The translations under genes and the position numbers were made by a program. DNA of 64,000 nucleotides, taken from Kaistella sp. 97-N-M2 (lineage in GTDB: Bacteria > Bacteroidota > Bacteroidia > Flavobacteriales > Weeksellaceae). The DNA lies in assembly GCF_021513235.1 (NCBI RefSeq), contig NZ_CP090976.1:496001-560000 (forward strand), given 5' to 3'. The stretch's first letter is position 1, and every line of letters starts with the position of its first letter. Shown here in pieces: positions 25,073 through 34,538 of the stretch. The notes below the pieces were generated by a model. It ran no database searches, was not told where the DNA came from, and worked only from the letters and a program-made list of their open reading frames with translations.

Positions 25073-25678
25073 TTAGAAAAAATACCAAAAATTGGTGTCG
25101 TAGGTTTTAGAGATTTTCTTCGTGCATTTTTCGAACGTTACCTTCATTTCTACGTTGTCGATCACGCTTCCCATATAAGTAAATCTGGCTTTTCGGTCGG
25201 ACGACGTTTTTTGCGAGCCGTCGCGGTACGTGACCGTCCATAAATACGTGTAATTTGTATCGGACGTTTCTGGCTCGAAGACAACCTGATGATCTTCGGC
25301 GCGGATTTCTTTAAAGGCTTCCAAAGGGAGATCGCATTTTGCGCTGTCGCCAGGCAGAATATTCGATGTGGGTGCGATCACCTTCACCATTTTTTTACAT
25401 TTGGTTTTTCCGTTTTTGGTTTTGAGCTCTAAATTTAAAACCGCCTCACCCGGAACTGCGCCTTTCAGCGTGATTTCACTTTGATGAGTTCCATTTTCCA
25501 AAAGAACTTTCTGGTCCAGATAGATCCACTCATAACAGTTTTCACATGGCGCCGCGGCCGTCGTGGCTTTGTACACCTGCTTCTCCCCAACCTGAAGCTG
25601 GTCTGCACCGTCAATAGTGCACTGCGAGAAGGCAAAACTGAAATTCAGTACTGCTAAAAAGAATAAAAATTTTTTCAT
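25073..25678 (-). CDS. secreted hypothetical protein, probably Ig/PKD-like
   Basis: A 201-residue exported protein with a signal peptide (1-18, ending AFSQ). Residues 20-105 are beta-rich with four cysteines (CTIDGADQ, APCENCYEW, KTKCKKM). Residues 110-200 contain a second beta domain (YTYLWTVTYRDG). The pattern resembles PKD/Ig-like folds, with cysteines that could form disulfides. Function not recognised. It lies 25 bp after the acyl-CoA carboxylase gene on the same strand, possibly in one transcript. Confidence 0.6.
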   Translation of the reverse strand: MKKFLFFLAVLNFSFAFSQCTIDGADQLQVGEKQVYKATTAAAPCENCYEWIYLDQKVLLENGTHQSEITLKGAVPGEAVLNLELKTKNGKTKCKKMVKVIAPTSNILPGDSAKCDLPLEAFKEIRAEDHQVVFEPETSDTNYTYLWTVTYRDGSQKTSSDRKARFTYMGSVIDNVEMKVTFEKCTKKISKTYDTNFWYFF

Positions 25679-25703
25679 CGTTGTGTGTGTTTGTGGTTAA
25701 TGT

Positions 25704-27332
25704 TTATACCTGAATAACTCCTAAATTAAATTTTTCCGTGATCGGCGCATGATTCGCCGCTTCAATTCCCATAGAGATCCATTTTCTTGTGTCGATGGGA
25801 TTGATGATGGCGTCCGTCCACAACCTTGCCGCAGCGTAAGTCGGTTCCGTTTGTTTTTGGTATTTCTTCGAGATGGAGTCCAGGATTTCCTGATGTTCCT
25901 TGTCTCCAATTTCTATTCCCTGTTTCTTTAAAGTGGAAGTTTGAATTTGTGCCAAAACTTTCGCCGCCTGGCTGCCGCCCATCACTGCCAGTTCGGACCA
26001 GGGCCACGCCACGATCAATCTGGGATCATAGGCTTTCCCGCACATGGCGTAATTTCCCGCGCCGTAGGAATTTCCGGTGATCACCGTAAATTTCGGCACC
26101 ACAGAATTTGCCACGGCATTCACCATTTTGGCGCCGTCTTTAATAATTCCGCCATGCTCCGATTTAGAACCTACCATAAATCCGGTAACATCCTGTAAGA
26201 AAATCAACGGAATTTTTCTCTGGTTGCAGTTTGCGATAAACCGCGTTGCTTTGTCCGCAGAATCCGAATAAATTACTCCGCCAAACTGCATTTCGCCTTT
26301 TCCGTTTTTCACCAATTTTCTTTGATTGGCAACAATTCCCACACTCCAACCATCAATTCTCGCCGTGGCGCAAATGATGGTTTTACCGTAATCGCCTTTG
26401 TATTCTTCGAACTCCGATTTATCGACCAAACATTTAATAATGTTAAAAGTATCGTACTGATCGCCTCTGGAAACCGGCATGTGGCCGAAAATATCTTCGA
26501 TATTTTCTTTCGGCGGAAAACTTTCTGTACGGTCGAAACCGGCTTTTTCGTAATCGCCGAGGGATTTCATAATATTTTTAATGCGGTTCAGGGCATCCTG
26601 ATCGTCTTTCGCTTTGTAGTCCGTAACACCCGAAATTTCGCAATGAGTTGTCGCGCCGCCCAACGTTTCGTTATCGATGGTTTCGCCAATCGCGGCTTTT
26701 ACGAGGTAACTTCCGGCGAGAAATATAGAACCGGTTTGGTCTACGATCATGGCTTCGTCACTCATAATCGGCAGGTAAGCGCCACCGGCCACACAGCTGC
26801 CCATCACGGCAGAAATCTGAATGATTCCCATGGAACTCATTTTCGCGTTGTTGCGGAAAATTCTTCCAAAGTGCTCTTTGTCCGGAAAAATTTCGTCCTG
26901 CATCGGAAGAAAAACGCCGGCGGAATCCACCAAATAAATAATGGGTAATTTGTTTTCCATGGAAATTTCCTGTGCCCGAAGATTTTTCTTCGCCGTGATC
27001 GGAAACCACGCACCGGCTTTCACCGAGGCATCATTCGCTACGATTAAACATTGCTTGCCCGAAACATAACCCATCACCACAACCACGCCGCCGCTCGGGC
27101 AGCCGCCCTGTTCTTCGTACATTTCGTAGCCGGCAAAAGCACCGATTTCGATGGAATCTGAATCTTTATCAAGAAGATATTCAACTCTTTCGCGCGCCGT
27201 TAACTTGCCTTCATCACGCTGTTTCTGAAGACGTTTTTCGCCGCCGCCTTTCTTTATTTCGCTCAGAAGACCATTGATCTCGCCGAGTTTTAACTTATTT
27301 TGATCTTCTCTTTTATTAAATTCTAAATCCAT
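25704..27332 (-). CDS. acyl-CoA carboxylase, beta (carboxyltransferase) subunit
   Basis: A 542-residue cytoplasmic carboxyltransferase that moves CO2 from biotin to an acyl-CoA (propionyl- or methylcrotonyl-CoA type). Family marks are KRLQKQRDEGKLTARERVEY at the start, GGCPSGGVVVVMGYVSG, GGAYLPIMSDEAMIV, FLQDVTGFMVGSKSEHGG and YGAGNYAMCGKAYDPR near the end. The biotin-carrying alpha subunit is not in the window. The length and GGAYLP block fit the methylcrotonyl/geranyl group slightly better than PccB, but this is not decisive. Confidence 0.88.
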   Translation of the reverse strand: MDLEFNKREDQNKLKLGEINGLLSEIKKGGGEKRLQKQRDEGKLTARERVEYLLDKDSDSIEIGAFAGYEMYEEQGGCPSGGVVVVMGYVSGKQCLIVANDASVKAGAWFPITAKKNLRAQEISMENKLPIIYLVDSAGVFLPMQDEIFPDKEHFGRIFRNNAKMSSMGIIQISAVMGSCVAGGAYLPIMSDEAMIVDQTGSIFLAGSYLVKAAIGETIDNETLGGATTHCEISGVTDYKAKDDQDALNRIKNIMKSLGDYEKAGFDRTESFPPKENIEDIFGHMPVSRGDQYDTFNIIKCLVDKSEFEEYKGDYGKTIICATARIDGWSVGIVANQRKLVKNGKGEMQFGGVIYSDSADKATRFIANCNQRKIPLIFLQDVTGFMVGSKSEHGGIIKDGAKMVNAVANSVVPKFTVITGNSYGAGNYAMCGKAYDPRLIVAWPWSELAVMGGSQAAKVLAQIQTSTLKKQGIEIGDKEHQEILDSISKKYQKQTEPTYAAARLWTDAIINPIDTRKWISMGIEAANHAPITEKFNLGVIQV

Positions 27333-27569
27333 CGTTAAAAAAAATTTGTCTAAAGATAAGATTTTTAATCCTATTTCCGCGGTGGAACCGGCGTTCTATT
27401 AATTATTTGAGTCTCAGAAATCTAATGTTGCTGCACTAAAAAATTAAAGTGAAATTTTTTAAAATATTTTTTCTTTTTTTGCGTTACTCAATTAGAATTC
27501 TAAAATAGTTTCATGAATTTTTGAAATTCGGTTCCTAGTTTATTTTTTTAATAGTTTATTATTTGAAGG

Positions 27570-27602
27570 CCCCAAAAGTTGAAAAGACTTTTGGGGTTTT
27601 TT
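27570..27602 (+). terminator. orphan Rho-independent terminator in a divergent gap
   Basis: CCCCAAAAGT (27570-27579) pairs with ACTTTTGGGG (27587-27596), followed by TTTTTT. No plus-strand gene lies upstream in the 360-bp gap 27333-27692, so it may end an unannotated RNA. Confidence 0.8.
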
Positions 27603-27659
27603 GATGAAATTTTCAGAGAAAGCGCGTTGATGCCTACCTTTAATATAAAAGGGAAATTG

Positions 27660-27667
27660 TAGATTTG
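27660..27667 (+). promoter_or_regulatory. -7 promoter motif of the EamA transporter operon
   Basis: TAGATTTG followed by CACC, 25 bp before the GTG start at 27693. Confidence 0.5.
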
Positions 27668-27692
27668 CACCAGTTAAAAAAAATCATCATCC

Positions 27693-28580
27693 GTGTTTAA
27701 AAATTCCGCACTTTTCCGCCTGCATCTTATCGTTTTTTTGTGGGGATTCACCGCAATTCTGGGCAAACTAATCCATGCCGGCGCAAATTTGCTCGTCTTT
27801 TACCGCATGGGATTTGCCGCACTTTTCCTCTATATTTTTATCCGATTTATTAAAAGAGAAAGCCTGTACGTCCCGCGGAAACTTCTCATGCAGCTTGCTG
27901 CGATCGGCGGCGCCATGGCGTTCCACTGGTTCTGCTTCTTCTACTCCATCAAAGTTTCGAATGTGGCGATCGCGCTGAGTTGTCTTTCACTTTCTACCAT
28001 TTTTGCCTCTATTTTGGAACCCATTGTCTTTAAAAGAAAAGTTGATGTTTCCGAAGTCATCATGGGCATCGTGATTGTAATCTGTATGGCACTCATTTTT
28101 AAAGCGGAGTTTCAGTATAAAGAAGGAATTTTCTTTGGAATTCTCACGGCGCTTTTCGGTACCGTTTTCGGCGTTTTCAACGGAAAAATTTTTGGTAAAA
28201 CGAGTTCCGGAAATATTATTTTCTACGAAATATTTTCCGGCTTTTTAATTTTAACGGTATTTTATCTCGTCACGGGGCAAATTTCGCAGCTCAACGAAAT
28301 AAGTTATCGCGATTTGACGTTAATCATTATATTGGCAAGCGTTTTTACGGCGTTTCCGATGCTGGAATCGGTGAAACTGATGAAATACATTTCTCCTTTT
28401 ACCTTAATTTTAACAGTAAATCTGGAGCCGGTTTACGGGATTATTCTGGCCTTTTTTATCTTTGGAGAATCCGAACAGATGAGTCCGATCTTTTATATCG
28501 CCTCGTTAATAATGATTTTGGCGATTGTTGCAAACGGAATTATCAAAACGCGAAGAGCCACCAAAAAAGTAGAAATTTGA
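27693..28580 (+). CDS. EamA-family (DMT superfamily) transporter
   Basis: A 295-residue inner-membrane transporter with about ten transmembrane helices and two EamA repeats (about 10-140 and 155-285). Examples are LFRLHLIVFLWGFTAILGKL and TLILTVNLEPVYGIILAFFI with the conserved glutamate-proline LEPVYG. The substrate is unknown; many relatives export metabolites. Start is GTG at 27693; no ATG gives a full first helix. Its stop overlaps the next ATG by one base (TGATG). Confidence 0.88.
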   Translation: MFKNSALFRLHLIVFLWGFTAILGKLIHAGANLLVFYRMGFAALFLYIFIRFIKRESLYVPRKLLMQLAAIGGAMAFHWFCFFYSIKVSNVAIALSCLSLSTIFASILEPIVFKRKVDVSEVIMGIVIVICMALIFKAEFQYKEGIFFGILTALFGTVFGVFNGKIFGKTSSGNIIFYEIFSGFLILTVFYLVTGQISQLNEISYRDLTLIIILASVFTAFPMLESVKLMKYISPFTLILTVNLEPVYGIILAFFIFGESEQMSPIFYIASLIMILAIVANGIIKTRRATKKVEI

Positions 28581-29662
28581 TGAAAAAAATATTCTTTGCC
28601 CTTTTTATTTTATGCGGAATTTTTTCTGAGGCTCAGATCATTCGAAAGTATTCGAATGAATTTCTCAATATCGGAGCAGGTGCAAGAGGCCTTGCAATGG
28701 GCGGTGCCGTGATTGCGAATCAAAATGACGTGTATTCCCCCATGTGGAATCCCGCCGGTCTGATCGGGATCGACCGCGATTGGCAGGGAGCTGCAATGCA
28801 TGCGGAATATTTCGAATCCATCGCTAAATACGATTATCTGGCGTATGCCAAACCTTTAGATAACAATGGCGGTGTTTTCGCCATTTCCGTTGTCCGTTTA
28901 GGAGTCGACAACATTCTGAACACGACTCAACTTATCGATTCTGAAGGAAATATCGACTACGACAAAATTACAAGTTTTTCTCAATCTGATTATGCGGCAC
29001 TGCTTTCGTACGCGTTTCGTCCGGGGGGCGATCACCGGCTTGCTGTGGGTGTAAATGCAAAACTCGTGTATCGGAATGTGGGAAAATTTGCAAGCGGTTA
29101 CGGCTTTGGTTTCGACCTCGGTGTTTTGTATAACGCCGACACGGGGTGGAATTATGGTGCCATGTTGCGCGATGCCACAACAACGGTTAATTTCTGGACA
29201 GTGAATCAGGACGAACTTTCCGCCGTGGTTAACGGTGAGGAATTTAATCCCGCACCTACCGATAAACTGGAAATCACCATGCCAAAACTTAACCTCGGTA
29301 TGAGCCGAAATTTCGAAATCAACCGTGATTTGGAATTTATGCCCGAAGCAGGATTAAATATCGATTTCGCGAAAACTGCGGCGCTGATTTCCACCGACTT
29401 TGCGAGCATCACGCCGTATGCGGGCGCAGAACTGAAATTTCAGGATATGATTTTTGTTCGCGTTGGTGTGAACAGATTTCAAACGATTACCGACATCGAA
29501 GACCTAAAAAGAAAAGTATCTTTTCAGCCCAGCGCCGGTATCGGCATTAAATATCAAGGCTTAACGCTCGATTACGCCATCACCAATTCGGGGATCGGCG
29601 GTTCTAATTTTTACTCCAACTTTTTCTCCCTGAAACTTGATATGGGAGATTTCCGGAATTAA
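28580..29662 (+). CDS. PorV/PorQ-family outer-membrane protein
   Basis: A 360-residue predicted outer-membrane beta-barrel with a signal peptide (1-18, ending SEAQ). The family signature GAGARGLAMGGAVIANQNDVYSPMWNPAGL is partly visible near 30-60, and the C-terminal strand ends LKLDMGDFRN. PorV and PorQ serve type IX secretion as shuttle and attachment proteins; this paralogue may do the same or be a porin. Start is ATG at 28580, overlapping the EamA stop, which suggests translational coupling. Confidence 0.83.
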   Translation: MKKIFFALFILCGIFSEAQIIRKYSNEFLNIGAGARGLAMGGAVIANQNDVYSPMWNPAGLIGIDRDWQGAAMHAEYFESIAKYDYLAYAKPLDNNGGVFAISVVRLGVDNILNTTQLIDSEGNIDYDKITSFSQSDYAALLSYAFRPGGDHRLAVGVNAKLVYRNVGKFASGYGFGFDLGVLYNADTGWNYGAMLRDATTTVNFWTVNQDELSAVVNGEEFNPAPTDKLEITMPKLNLGMSRNFEINRDLEFMPEAGLNIDFAKTAALISTDFASITPYAGAELKFQDMIFVRVGVNRFQTITDIEDLKRKVSFQPSAGIGIKYQGLTLDYAITNSGIGGSNFYSNFFSLKLDMGDFRN

Positions 29663-29684
29663 TTTACCTTTAAGAAAAAAAATC

Positions 29685-30476
29685 GTGAAAAAACTTATAC
29701 AAATTTCCGCCCTCTTCCTAGTGAGCGCGATGTACGCACAACAAATCTCCGAGTATCAATATATTCTTGTCCCTTCGGAATTTAAAGATGTAAAGACGAA
29801 CAAATTTGGTCTTAACAGCCTTCTCAGTTCCAAACTTAAAGCGAAAAATTATATTGTCTTCAATCAAAATCCAGATCAGCAACCGGCAAGCGTAACGAAT
29901 CCCTGCGAGATTTTGAAAGCCGAACTTGCGGACACCAGTTCTATTTTTACGAACAAAGCGCGGATTACTTTCAGCGACTGTAACGATAAAGAAATCGCTT
30001 CCTTCGACGGAAAATCCAGCAAAAAAGACTTTGAGGCGGGGATGCGCGATGCCCTTCAAAATGCTTTGAACGCTATCCCGCCTTCATCGCAAACGAAAAA
30101 AGCTGTAGCCGTTCAAAAAGAGGTGCCTCAGCAAGCCCTTAAAAAAGCGGTCGTGACTGAAAATCCTGTGGTGGTGCAAAAAGAAGGTGTGGCCCAGTCC
30201 GTTCTTCCAACAGAAACAAAATCCGCAGCGGAAGTCTACACCAACGGTACGCTTAATTTAAACAAAATAATCCTTACCAACGGCGAATTTATTTTGGTCA
30301 ATCCAAACAGTGCGGTGCCTTACGCCATTTTTAAACCTTCTACGAGAAAAGACAGTTACCGCGTACAGCTCAGTGACGGAACCGCAACTTTAGGTTACCT
30401 CGAAGCCGGAAAAATTGTGGTCGAAGTAAGCAACGCTGATGGAAGTTTAAGAAGAGAAGTGTTTGAAAGAAAGTAA
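29685..30476 (+). CDS. secreted hypothetical protein
   Basis: A 263-residue exported protein from a GTG start at 29685, chosen because it opens a clean signal peptide (KKLIQISALFLVSAMYAQ). Residues 20-140 form an alpha/beta domain (YQYILVPSEFKDVKTNKFGL, CEILKAELADTS, ITFSDCNDKEIASFDGKSSK). A Lys/Ala/Val-rich linker (145-185) precedes a small C-terminal beta domain (PYAIFKPSTRKDSYRVQLSD). No family recognised. Last gene of the EamA/PorV-like operon; it ends 2 bp from the convergent uvrC stop. Confidence 0.65.
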   Translation: MKKLIQISALFLVSAMYAQQISEYQYILVPSEFKDVKTNKFGLNSLLSSKLKAKNYIVFNQNPDQQPASVTNPCEILKAELADTSSIFTNKARITFSDCNDKEIASFDGKSSKKDFEAGMRDALQNALNAIPPSSQTKKAVAVQKEVPQQALKKAVVTENPVVVQKEGVAQSVLPTETKSAAEVYTNGTLNLNKIILTNGEFILVNPNSAVPYAIFKPSTRKDSYRVQLSDGTATLGYLEAGKIVVEVSNADGSLRREVFERK

Positions 30477-30478
30477 TT

Positions 30479-32272
30479 TTATTTATCATTAAAATACTCC
30501 CAAACCAAACCACCGCGGCTTTTTCCTAAAATCTCCTCCAACGTTTCTCGCGAAGATTCCCGAACTCGTTTTACAGATTTTAATTTACCCAGCAAAAGTT
30601 CGATCGCTTTTTCGCCGATGCCCGGAATTTCTTCCAGTTCAGATTTTATGGTTGAATTTTTTCGTCGCGTGCGGTGATGTTTCACCCCAAAACGGTGCGA
30701 TTCGTCACGAACGCGCTGCAGAATCTTCAACGTTTCCGATTTTTTATCCAGATACAACGGCACCGGATCTTCCGGAAAATAAATTTCTTCCAAACGCTTC
30801 GCAATGCCGATGATTGTGATCTTTCCGTACAAACCAAGCAGCTTCAAACTTTTCACCGACGAGGACAGCTGCCCTTTTCCCCCATCGATCAAAATCAACT
30901 GCGGCAAAGGTTCATTTTCGTCCAAAAGCCTTTTGTACCGGCGGTAAATCACCTCTTCCATCGTTTTGTAATCATCCGCGCCGACCACCGTTTTGGGGTG
31001 GAAAATCCGGTAATCTGCTTTGCTCGGTTTGCCGTCCTTAAAAACAACACACGCCGAAACCGGATTCGTTCCCTGAATGTTCGAGTTATCAAAACCTTCG
31101 ATGTGTCGCGGTTCTTCGGGCATTCTCAGCAATTTTTGCATCTCTGCCATAATTCGGTTTGTGTGGCGTTCCGGATCTACAATCTGCACCGCTTTCAGTT
31201 TTTCGATACGATATTCTTTCGCATTCTTTTCGGAGAGTTCCAGAATTCTTTTCTTGTCGCCAACTTTCGGCACAATCAGCTTCACGTTCGGAATTTCCAG
31301 CGTCAGATGAAACGGAATTAAAATCTCGCGCGACATCGAACTGAACTTTTGGCGGATTTCGATCATGGCTTCCTCCAAAATATCTTCGTCGCTTTCCTCC
31401 AGCATTTTCCGGATTTCTGTTGTGTAACTCTGGATGATGTTGCCGTTCTGAATTTTAAAATAATTCACATACGCCGCGGTCTCGTCACTCGTCATTCCGA
31501 AAACATCAACATCGTTAATCGTTGGGTGTACCACCGTATGTTTGTGTTGATAATTATCCAGAATATCCATGCGTTCCTTGATCATTTGAGCGTTTTCAAA
31601 CTCCAGATTTTCTGCAAACTTCATCATTTGCGCCGTCAGATATTCTTTCGCCTTCCGGAAATCACCTTTGATGATTCCGCGGATCGCATCGATCTTTTCG
31701 TCGTATTCCGCCTTCATTTCCAACATTTCGCAGGGGCCGGCGCAGTTTTTTATATGATATTCCAGACAGACCTTGTATTTTCCTTCCGCAATTTTTTCCG
31801 GCGCCAAATTCAGGTTACACGTCCGGATTTTATAAATATGTTTAATGGTGTCCAGCAGAATCTTCGCCGGACGCACCTTTGCGTAGGGTCCGTAGTATTC
31901 CGAACCGTCTTTAATTTTGGTGCGTGTAAGAAAGATGCGCGGGAAATCTTCGTTTTTAATACAGATCCACGGGTAGGTTTTATCGTCTTTCAACATCACG
32001 TTGTAAAACGGCTGATGTTCTTTGATCAGGTTATTTTCCAGCAGCAACGCATCATATTCACTCGGTACGATGGTTGTTTCGAGGCGGAAAATTTTGCTCA
32101 CCATGATGCGCGTCCGGTATCCTGCCTGGTTTTTATTGAAGTAAGAAAGCACGCGTTTGTTCAGGTACTTTGCTTTGCCTACATACAGCAACTGGTCTTT
32201 TTGGTCGTAATAGCGGTAAACTCCCGGTTCGGAAGGCAAAGTTTTCAGCTGAAGTTCAAGATCGGCGTTCAT
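30479..32272 (-). CDS. uvrC: excinuclease ABC subunit C
   Basis: A 597-residue nucleotide-excision repair nuclease that makes the 3' and 5' cuts around DNA lesions with UvrB. Domains in order: GIY-YIG nuclease (LPSEPGVYRYYDQ, LLYVGKAKYLNKRV, 12-90), Cys-rich region (CLEYHIKNCAGPC), UVR UvrB-binding motif (about 200-235), RNase H-like endonuclease (IEGFDNSNIQGTNPVSACVV, ILIDGGKGQLSS), and C-terminal HhH (IPGIGEKAIELLLGKLKS). Length is standard. A -7 promoter-like TAAATTTG ends 4 bp before the ATG. Confidence 0.97.
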   Translation of the reverse strand: MNADLELQLKTLPSEPGVYRYYDQKDQLLYVGKAKYLNKRVLSYFNKNQAGYRTRIMVSKIFRLETTIVPSEYDALLLENNLIKEHQPFYNVMLKDDKTYPWICIKNEDFPRIFLTRTKIKDGSEYYGPYAKVRPAKILLDTIKHIYKIRTCNLNLAPEKIAEGKYKVCLEYHIKNCAGPCEMLEMKAEYDEKIDAIRGIIKGDFRKAKEYLTAQMMKFAENLEFENAQMIKERMDILDNYQHKHTVVHPTINDVDVFGMTSDETAAYVNYFKIQNGNIIQSYTTEIRKMLEESDEDILEEAMIEIRQKFSSMSREILIPFHLTLEIPNVKLIVPKVGDKKRILELSEKNAKEYRIEKLKAVQIVDPERHTNRIMAEMQKLLRMPEEPRHIEGFDNSNIQGTNPVSACVVFKDGKPSKADYRIFHPKTVVGADDYKTMEEVIYRRYKRLLDENEPLPQLILIDGGKGQLSSSVKSLKLLGLYGKITIIGIAKRLEEIYFPEDPVPLYLDKKSETLKILQRVRDESHRFGVKHHRTRRKNSTIKSELEEIPGIGEKAIELLLGKLKSVKRVRESSRETLEEILGKSRGGLVWEYFNDK

Positions 32273-32434
32273 GCTGCAAATTTACGCAATGATTTTTTAT
32301 TTTGGGTGTCTTATCCGTCTTCCACTCCCGCTTTTTTGTGCGTCATTCTTCCGCCCAAAAAGAGCTCCGTTCAAGCCGGGACACGGGTTTCCGAATTCGT
32401 ACAAAAAACCGTATTTTTAAGAAAAATTTTAAAC

Positions 32435-33922
32435 ATGATTTACGGCGTAGATATTTTCACCATTAGCGATGTAATGGAGATTTTAAAGGATCCCACAAAA
32501 GCCCGGCTCAACGAAGAGTCCAGGGAAAAAATCCTGAGATCCCAACAGAATGTAGAGCAGATTGTAGCGTCAGACCGCACCGTTTACGGTATTAATACAG
32601 GATTCGGCCCACTGTGCGACGTAAAAATCTCCGAAGAAGAAACCGCCCAGCTTCAGTACAATTTAATTATTTCGCACGCCGTTGGCGTGGGAAAACCTAT
32701 CGCAAAAGATTTGTCCAAAATTATGATGATCACGAAAGTTCATGCACTGTCGCGCGGATTTTCAGGAGTTTCCTTAGACGTCATCGAGCGGCTGATTCTC
32801 CTGCTCGAAAAAGATATTATTCCTGTCGTGCCGGAGCAGGGATCTGTAGGCGCGTCCGGCGATTTGGCGCCTTTGGCACATTTGGTTTTACCGCTTTTGG
32901 GCCTCGGAAAAGTTTGGCAAAACAACGAAATCCGGAACGCTGCCGAAGTTCTGGCAGAAAATAATTTAGAGCCTTTGCAACTTGGACCAAAAGGAGGTTT
33001 GGGGCTGATCAACGGTACGCAGTTTATTTTGGCGCATTCCATTTTGGGTCTGCACCGGTTTGAATATATTTTGGATCTCGTAGATCTCACCGCAGCCATG
33101 AGTCTGGAGGCCTACCGCGGGTCTTCAAGTCCTTTTAAAAAAGAACTTCACGACATCCGCGCCTTCGACGGCAGTAAAAAAGTTGCGGCAAGAATGCGAA
33201 AATTCTTAAAAAATTCTGAGAATCTGCACGCCCACGAATTTTGCGACCGCGTGCAGGATCCGTATTCCATGCGGTGCGTTCCACAGGTTCACGGCGCGAG
33301 CCGAAACGCTTTCGAACATCTAAAACAATTAACGGAAACCGAACTCAATTCTGTAACGGATAACCCGATCGTTTTAAGCGCAGAAGAATCCATTTCCGGC
33401 GGAAATTTCCACGGGCAACTGTTGGCTTTACCGCTTGATTACTGCACTTTGGCCGCGGCAGAACTCGGCAACATTTCAGACCGGAGAAGTTATCTTTTGC
33501 TGGAAGGTAAATACGGTTTACCCAGATTGTTGACGGAAAGTTCCGGTTTAAATTCCGGCTTTATGATTCCGCAATACACGGCTGCAGCACTGGTTACGGA
33601 AAATAAAACCCTCTGCTTTCCCGCTTCTGCAGATTCTATTCCGACAAGTTTGGGACAGGAAGACCACGTGTCGATGGGAAGTATTTCGGGCAGGAAATTC
33701 AACCAGGTTTTAGGAAATCTGGAAAATATTCTTTCCGTTGAACTCATGTTTGGCGCGCAGGGACTGGAATTCCGCCGTCCGGCAAAATGCTCCAAATACG
33801 TGGAAAATGCTTACGACTTGATCCGAACCAAGGTGGCCAAATTAGAAAACGACCGTTTGATCGGCGAAGATATGCTGGCGATCGCAGATTTCATTCGCGA
33901 ACGAAAATTTGAAGTGAATTAA
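32435..33922 (+). CDS. hutH: histidine ammonia-lyase
   Basis: A 495-residue enzyme that converts histidine to urocanate and ammonia, the first step of histidine use. The MIO cofactor triad Ala140-Ser141-Gly142 lies in GSVGASGDLAPLAHL. Other marks are VYGINTGFGPL, GLALINGT-like GLGLINGTQF, and QEDHVSMGSISGRKFN. I chose the ATG at 32435, which matches the family start; the open frame runs far upstream through uvrC antisense, where it is not coding. No other hut genes are adjacent. Confidence 0.94.
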   Translation: MIYGVDIFTISDVMEILKDPTKARLNEESREKILRSQQNVEQIVASDRTVYGINTGFGPLCDVKISEEETAQLQYNLIISHAVGVGKPIAKDLSKIMMITKVHALSRGFSGVSLDVIERLILLLEKDIIPVVPEQGSVGASGDLAPLAHLVLPLLGLGKVWQNNEIRNAAEVLAENNLEPLQLGPKGGLGLINGTQFILAHSILGLHRFEYILDLVDLTAAMSLEAYRGSSSPFKKELHDIRAFDGSKKVAARMRKFLKNSENLHAHEFCDRVQDPYSMRCVPQVHGASRNAFEHLKQLTETELNSVTDNPIVLSAEESISGGNFHGQLLALPLDYCTLAAAELGNISDRRSYLLLEGKYGLPRLLTESSGLNSGFMIPQYTAAALVTENKTLCFPASADSIPTSLGQEDHVSMGSISGRKFNQVLGNLENILSVELMFGAQGLEFRRPAKCSKYVENAYDLIRTKVAKLENDRLIGEDMLAIADFIRERKFEVN

Positions 33923-33989
33923 AAAAGGAAAATTTAAAGTGAAGCATTCATGAATTTTTTCCAGGAATTAAAAATAAATTGATCTTATC

Positions 33990-34024
33990 AAGTTCTGCGG
34001 TAATCTAAGTTTTACGCAGAACTT
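33990..34024. terminator. bidirectional terminator between hutH and the DoxX gene
   Basis: AAGTTCTGCG (33990-33999) pairs with CGCAGAACTT (34015-34024). The loop contains the DoxX stop codon, so the hairpin overlaps the end of that gene. Confidence 0.7.
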
Positions 34025-34415
34025 TTCTTTTAACGCCATACATCCAGAAACCCAGTGCGATGACGACAAATTGGATAAGGAGTCGGATTACGGCAACATT
34101 AAAATTCTTAACCAACGGATTTTCATGATTTTTAACGCGGAAAACGTCCCAGATGTGCAGCGGTAAAAAAACAATCATCAAAATACTGAAACCCAAGACA
34201 CCGTATTTTCGCGTTTTCGGTACCAACAAAAGAATTCCGACCAAAGCCTCAGAGATCACCGCAAAAAAATCTGCAAAGGCAACCGGAATAAACGGGGGAA
34301 TCATTGCCAAATATATTTCAGCATTGACGATATGGTTGTACGCAGCTGCCAAAAGGATGATGCCAAAAACGATCGAAAAAATATTGGTTAAGAGATTTTG
34401 CGTTTTTAAGTTCAT
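34005..34415 (-). CDS. DoxX-family membrane protein
   Basis: A 136-residue inner-membrane protein with four hydrophobic segments (NIFSIVFGIILLAAAYNHI, FADFFAVISEALVGILLLV, YGVLGFSILMIVFLPLHIW, LIQFVVIALGFWMYG). This is the DoxX/DoxD four-helix layout. Function of this copy unknown; relatives take part in thiosulfate oxidation or thiol stress responses. Confidence 0.8.
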   Translation of the reverse strand: MNLKTQNLLTNIFSIVFGIILLAAAYNHIVNAEIYLAMIPPFIPVAFADFFAVISEALVGILLLVPKTRKYGVLGFSILMIVFLPLHIWDVFRVKNHENPLVKNFNVAVIRLLIQFVVIALGFWMYGVKRKVLRKT

Positions 34416-34426
34416 GTTTTGTTTTT

Positions 34427-34434
34427 CAAACGTA
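34427..34434 (-). promoter_or_regulatory. -7 promoter motif of the DoxX gene
   Basis: Minus strand TACGTTTG, 11 bp upstream of the ATG at 34415. Confidence 0.4.
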
Positions 34435-34538
34435 ATTTATAAATACACCAGGTTTCAAAGGTAGAATTTTCATTATAAAAAATCTCAAACGTGTCCATTT
34501 GTACATGCACTTTTAGAATAACTTTTTATCTTTAAGGC

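Noticed and set aside
31349..32434. N-terminal extension of the hutH frame by 362 codons
   Set aside because: It is antisense to uvrC, has no family similarity, and the ATG at 32435 matches the usual HutH start.
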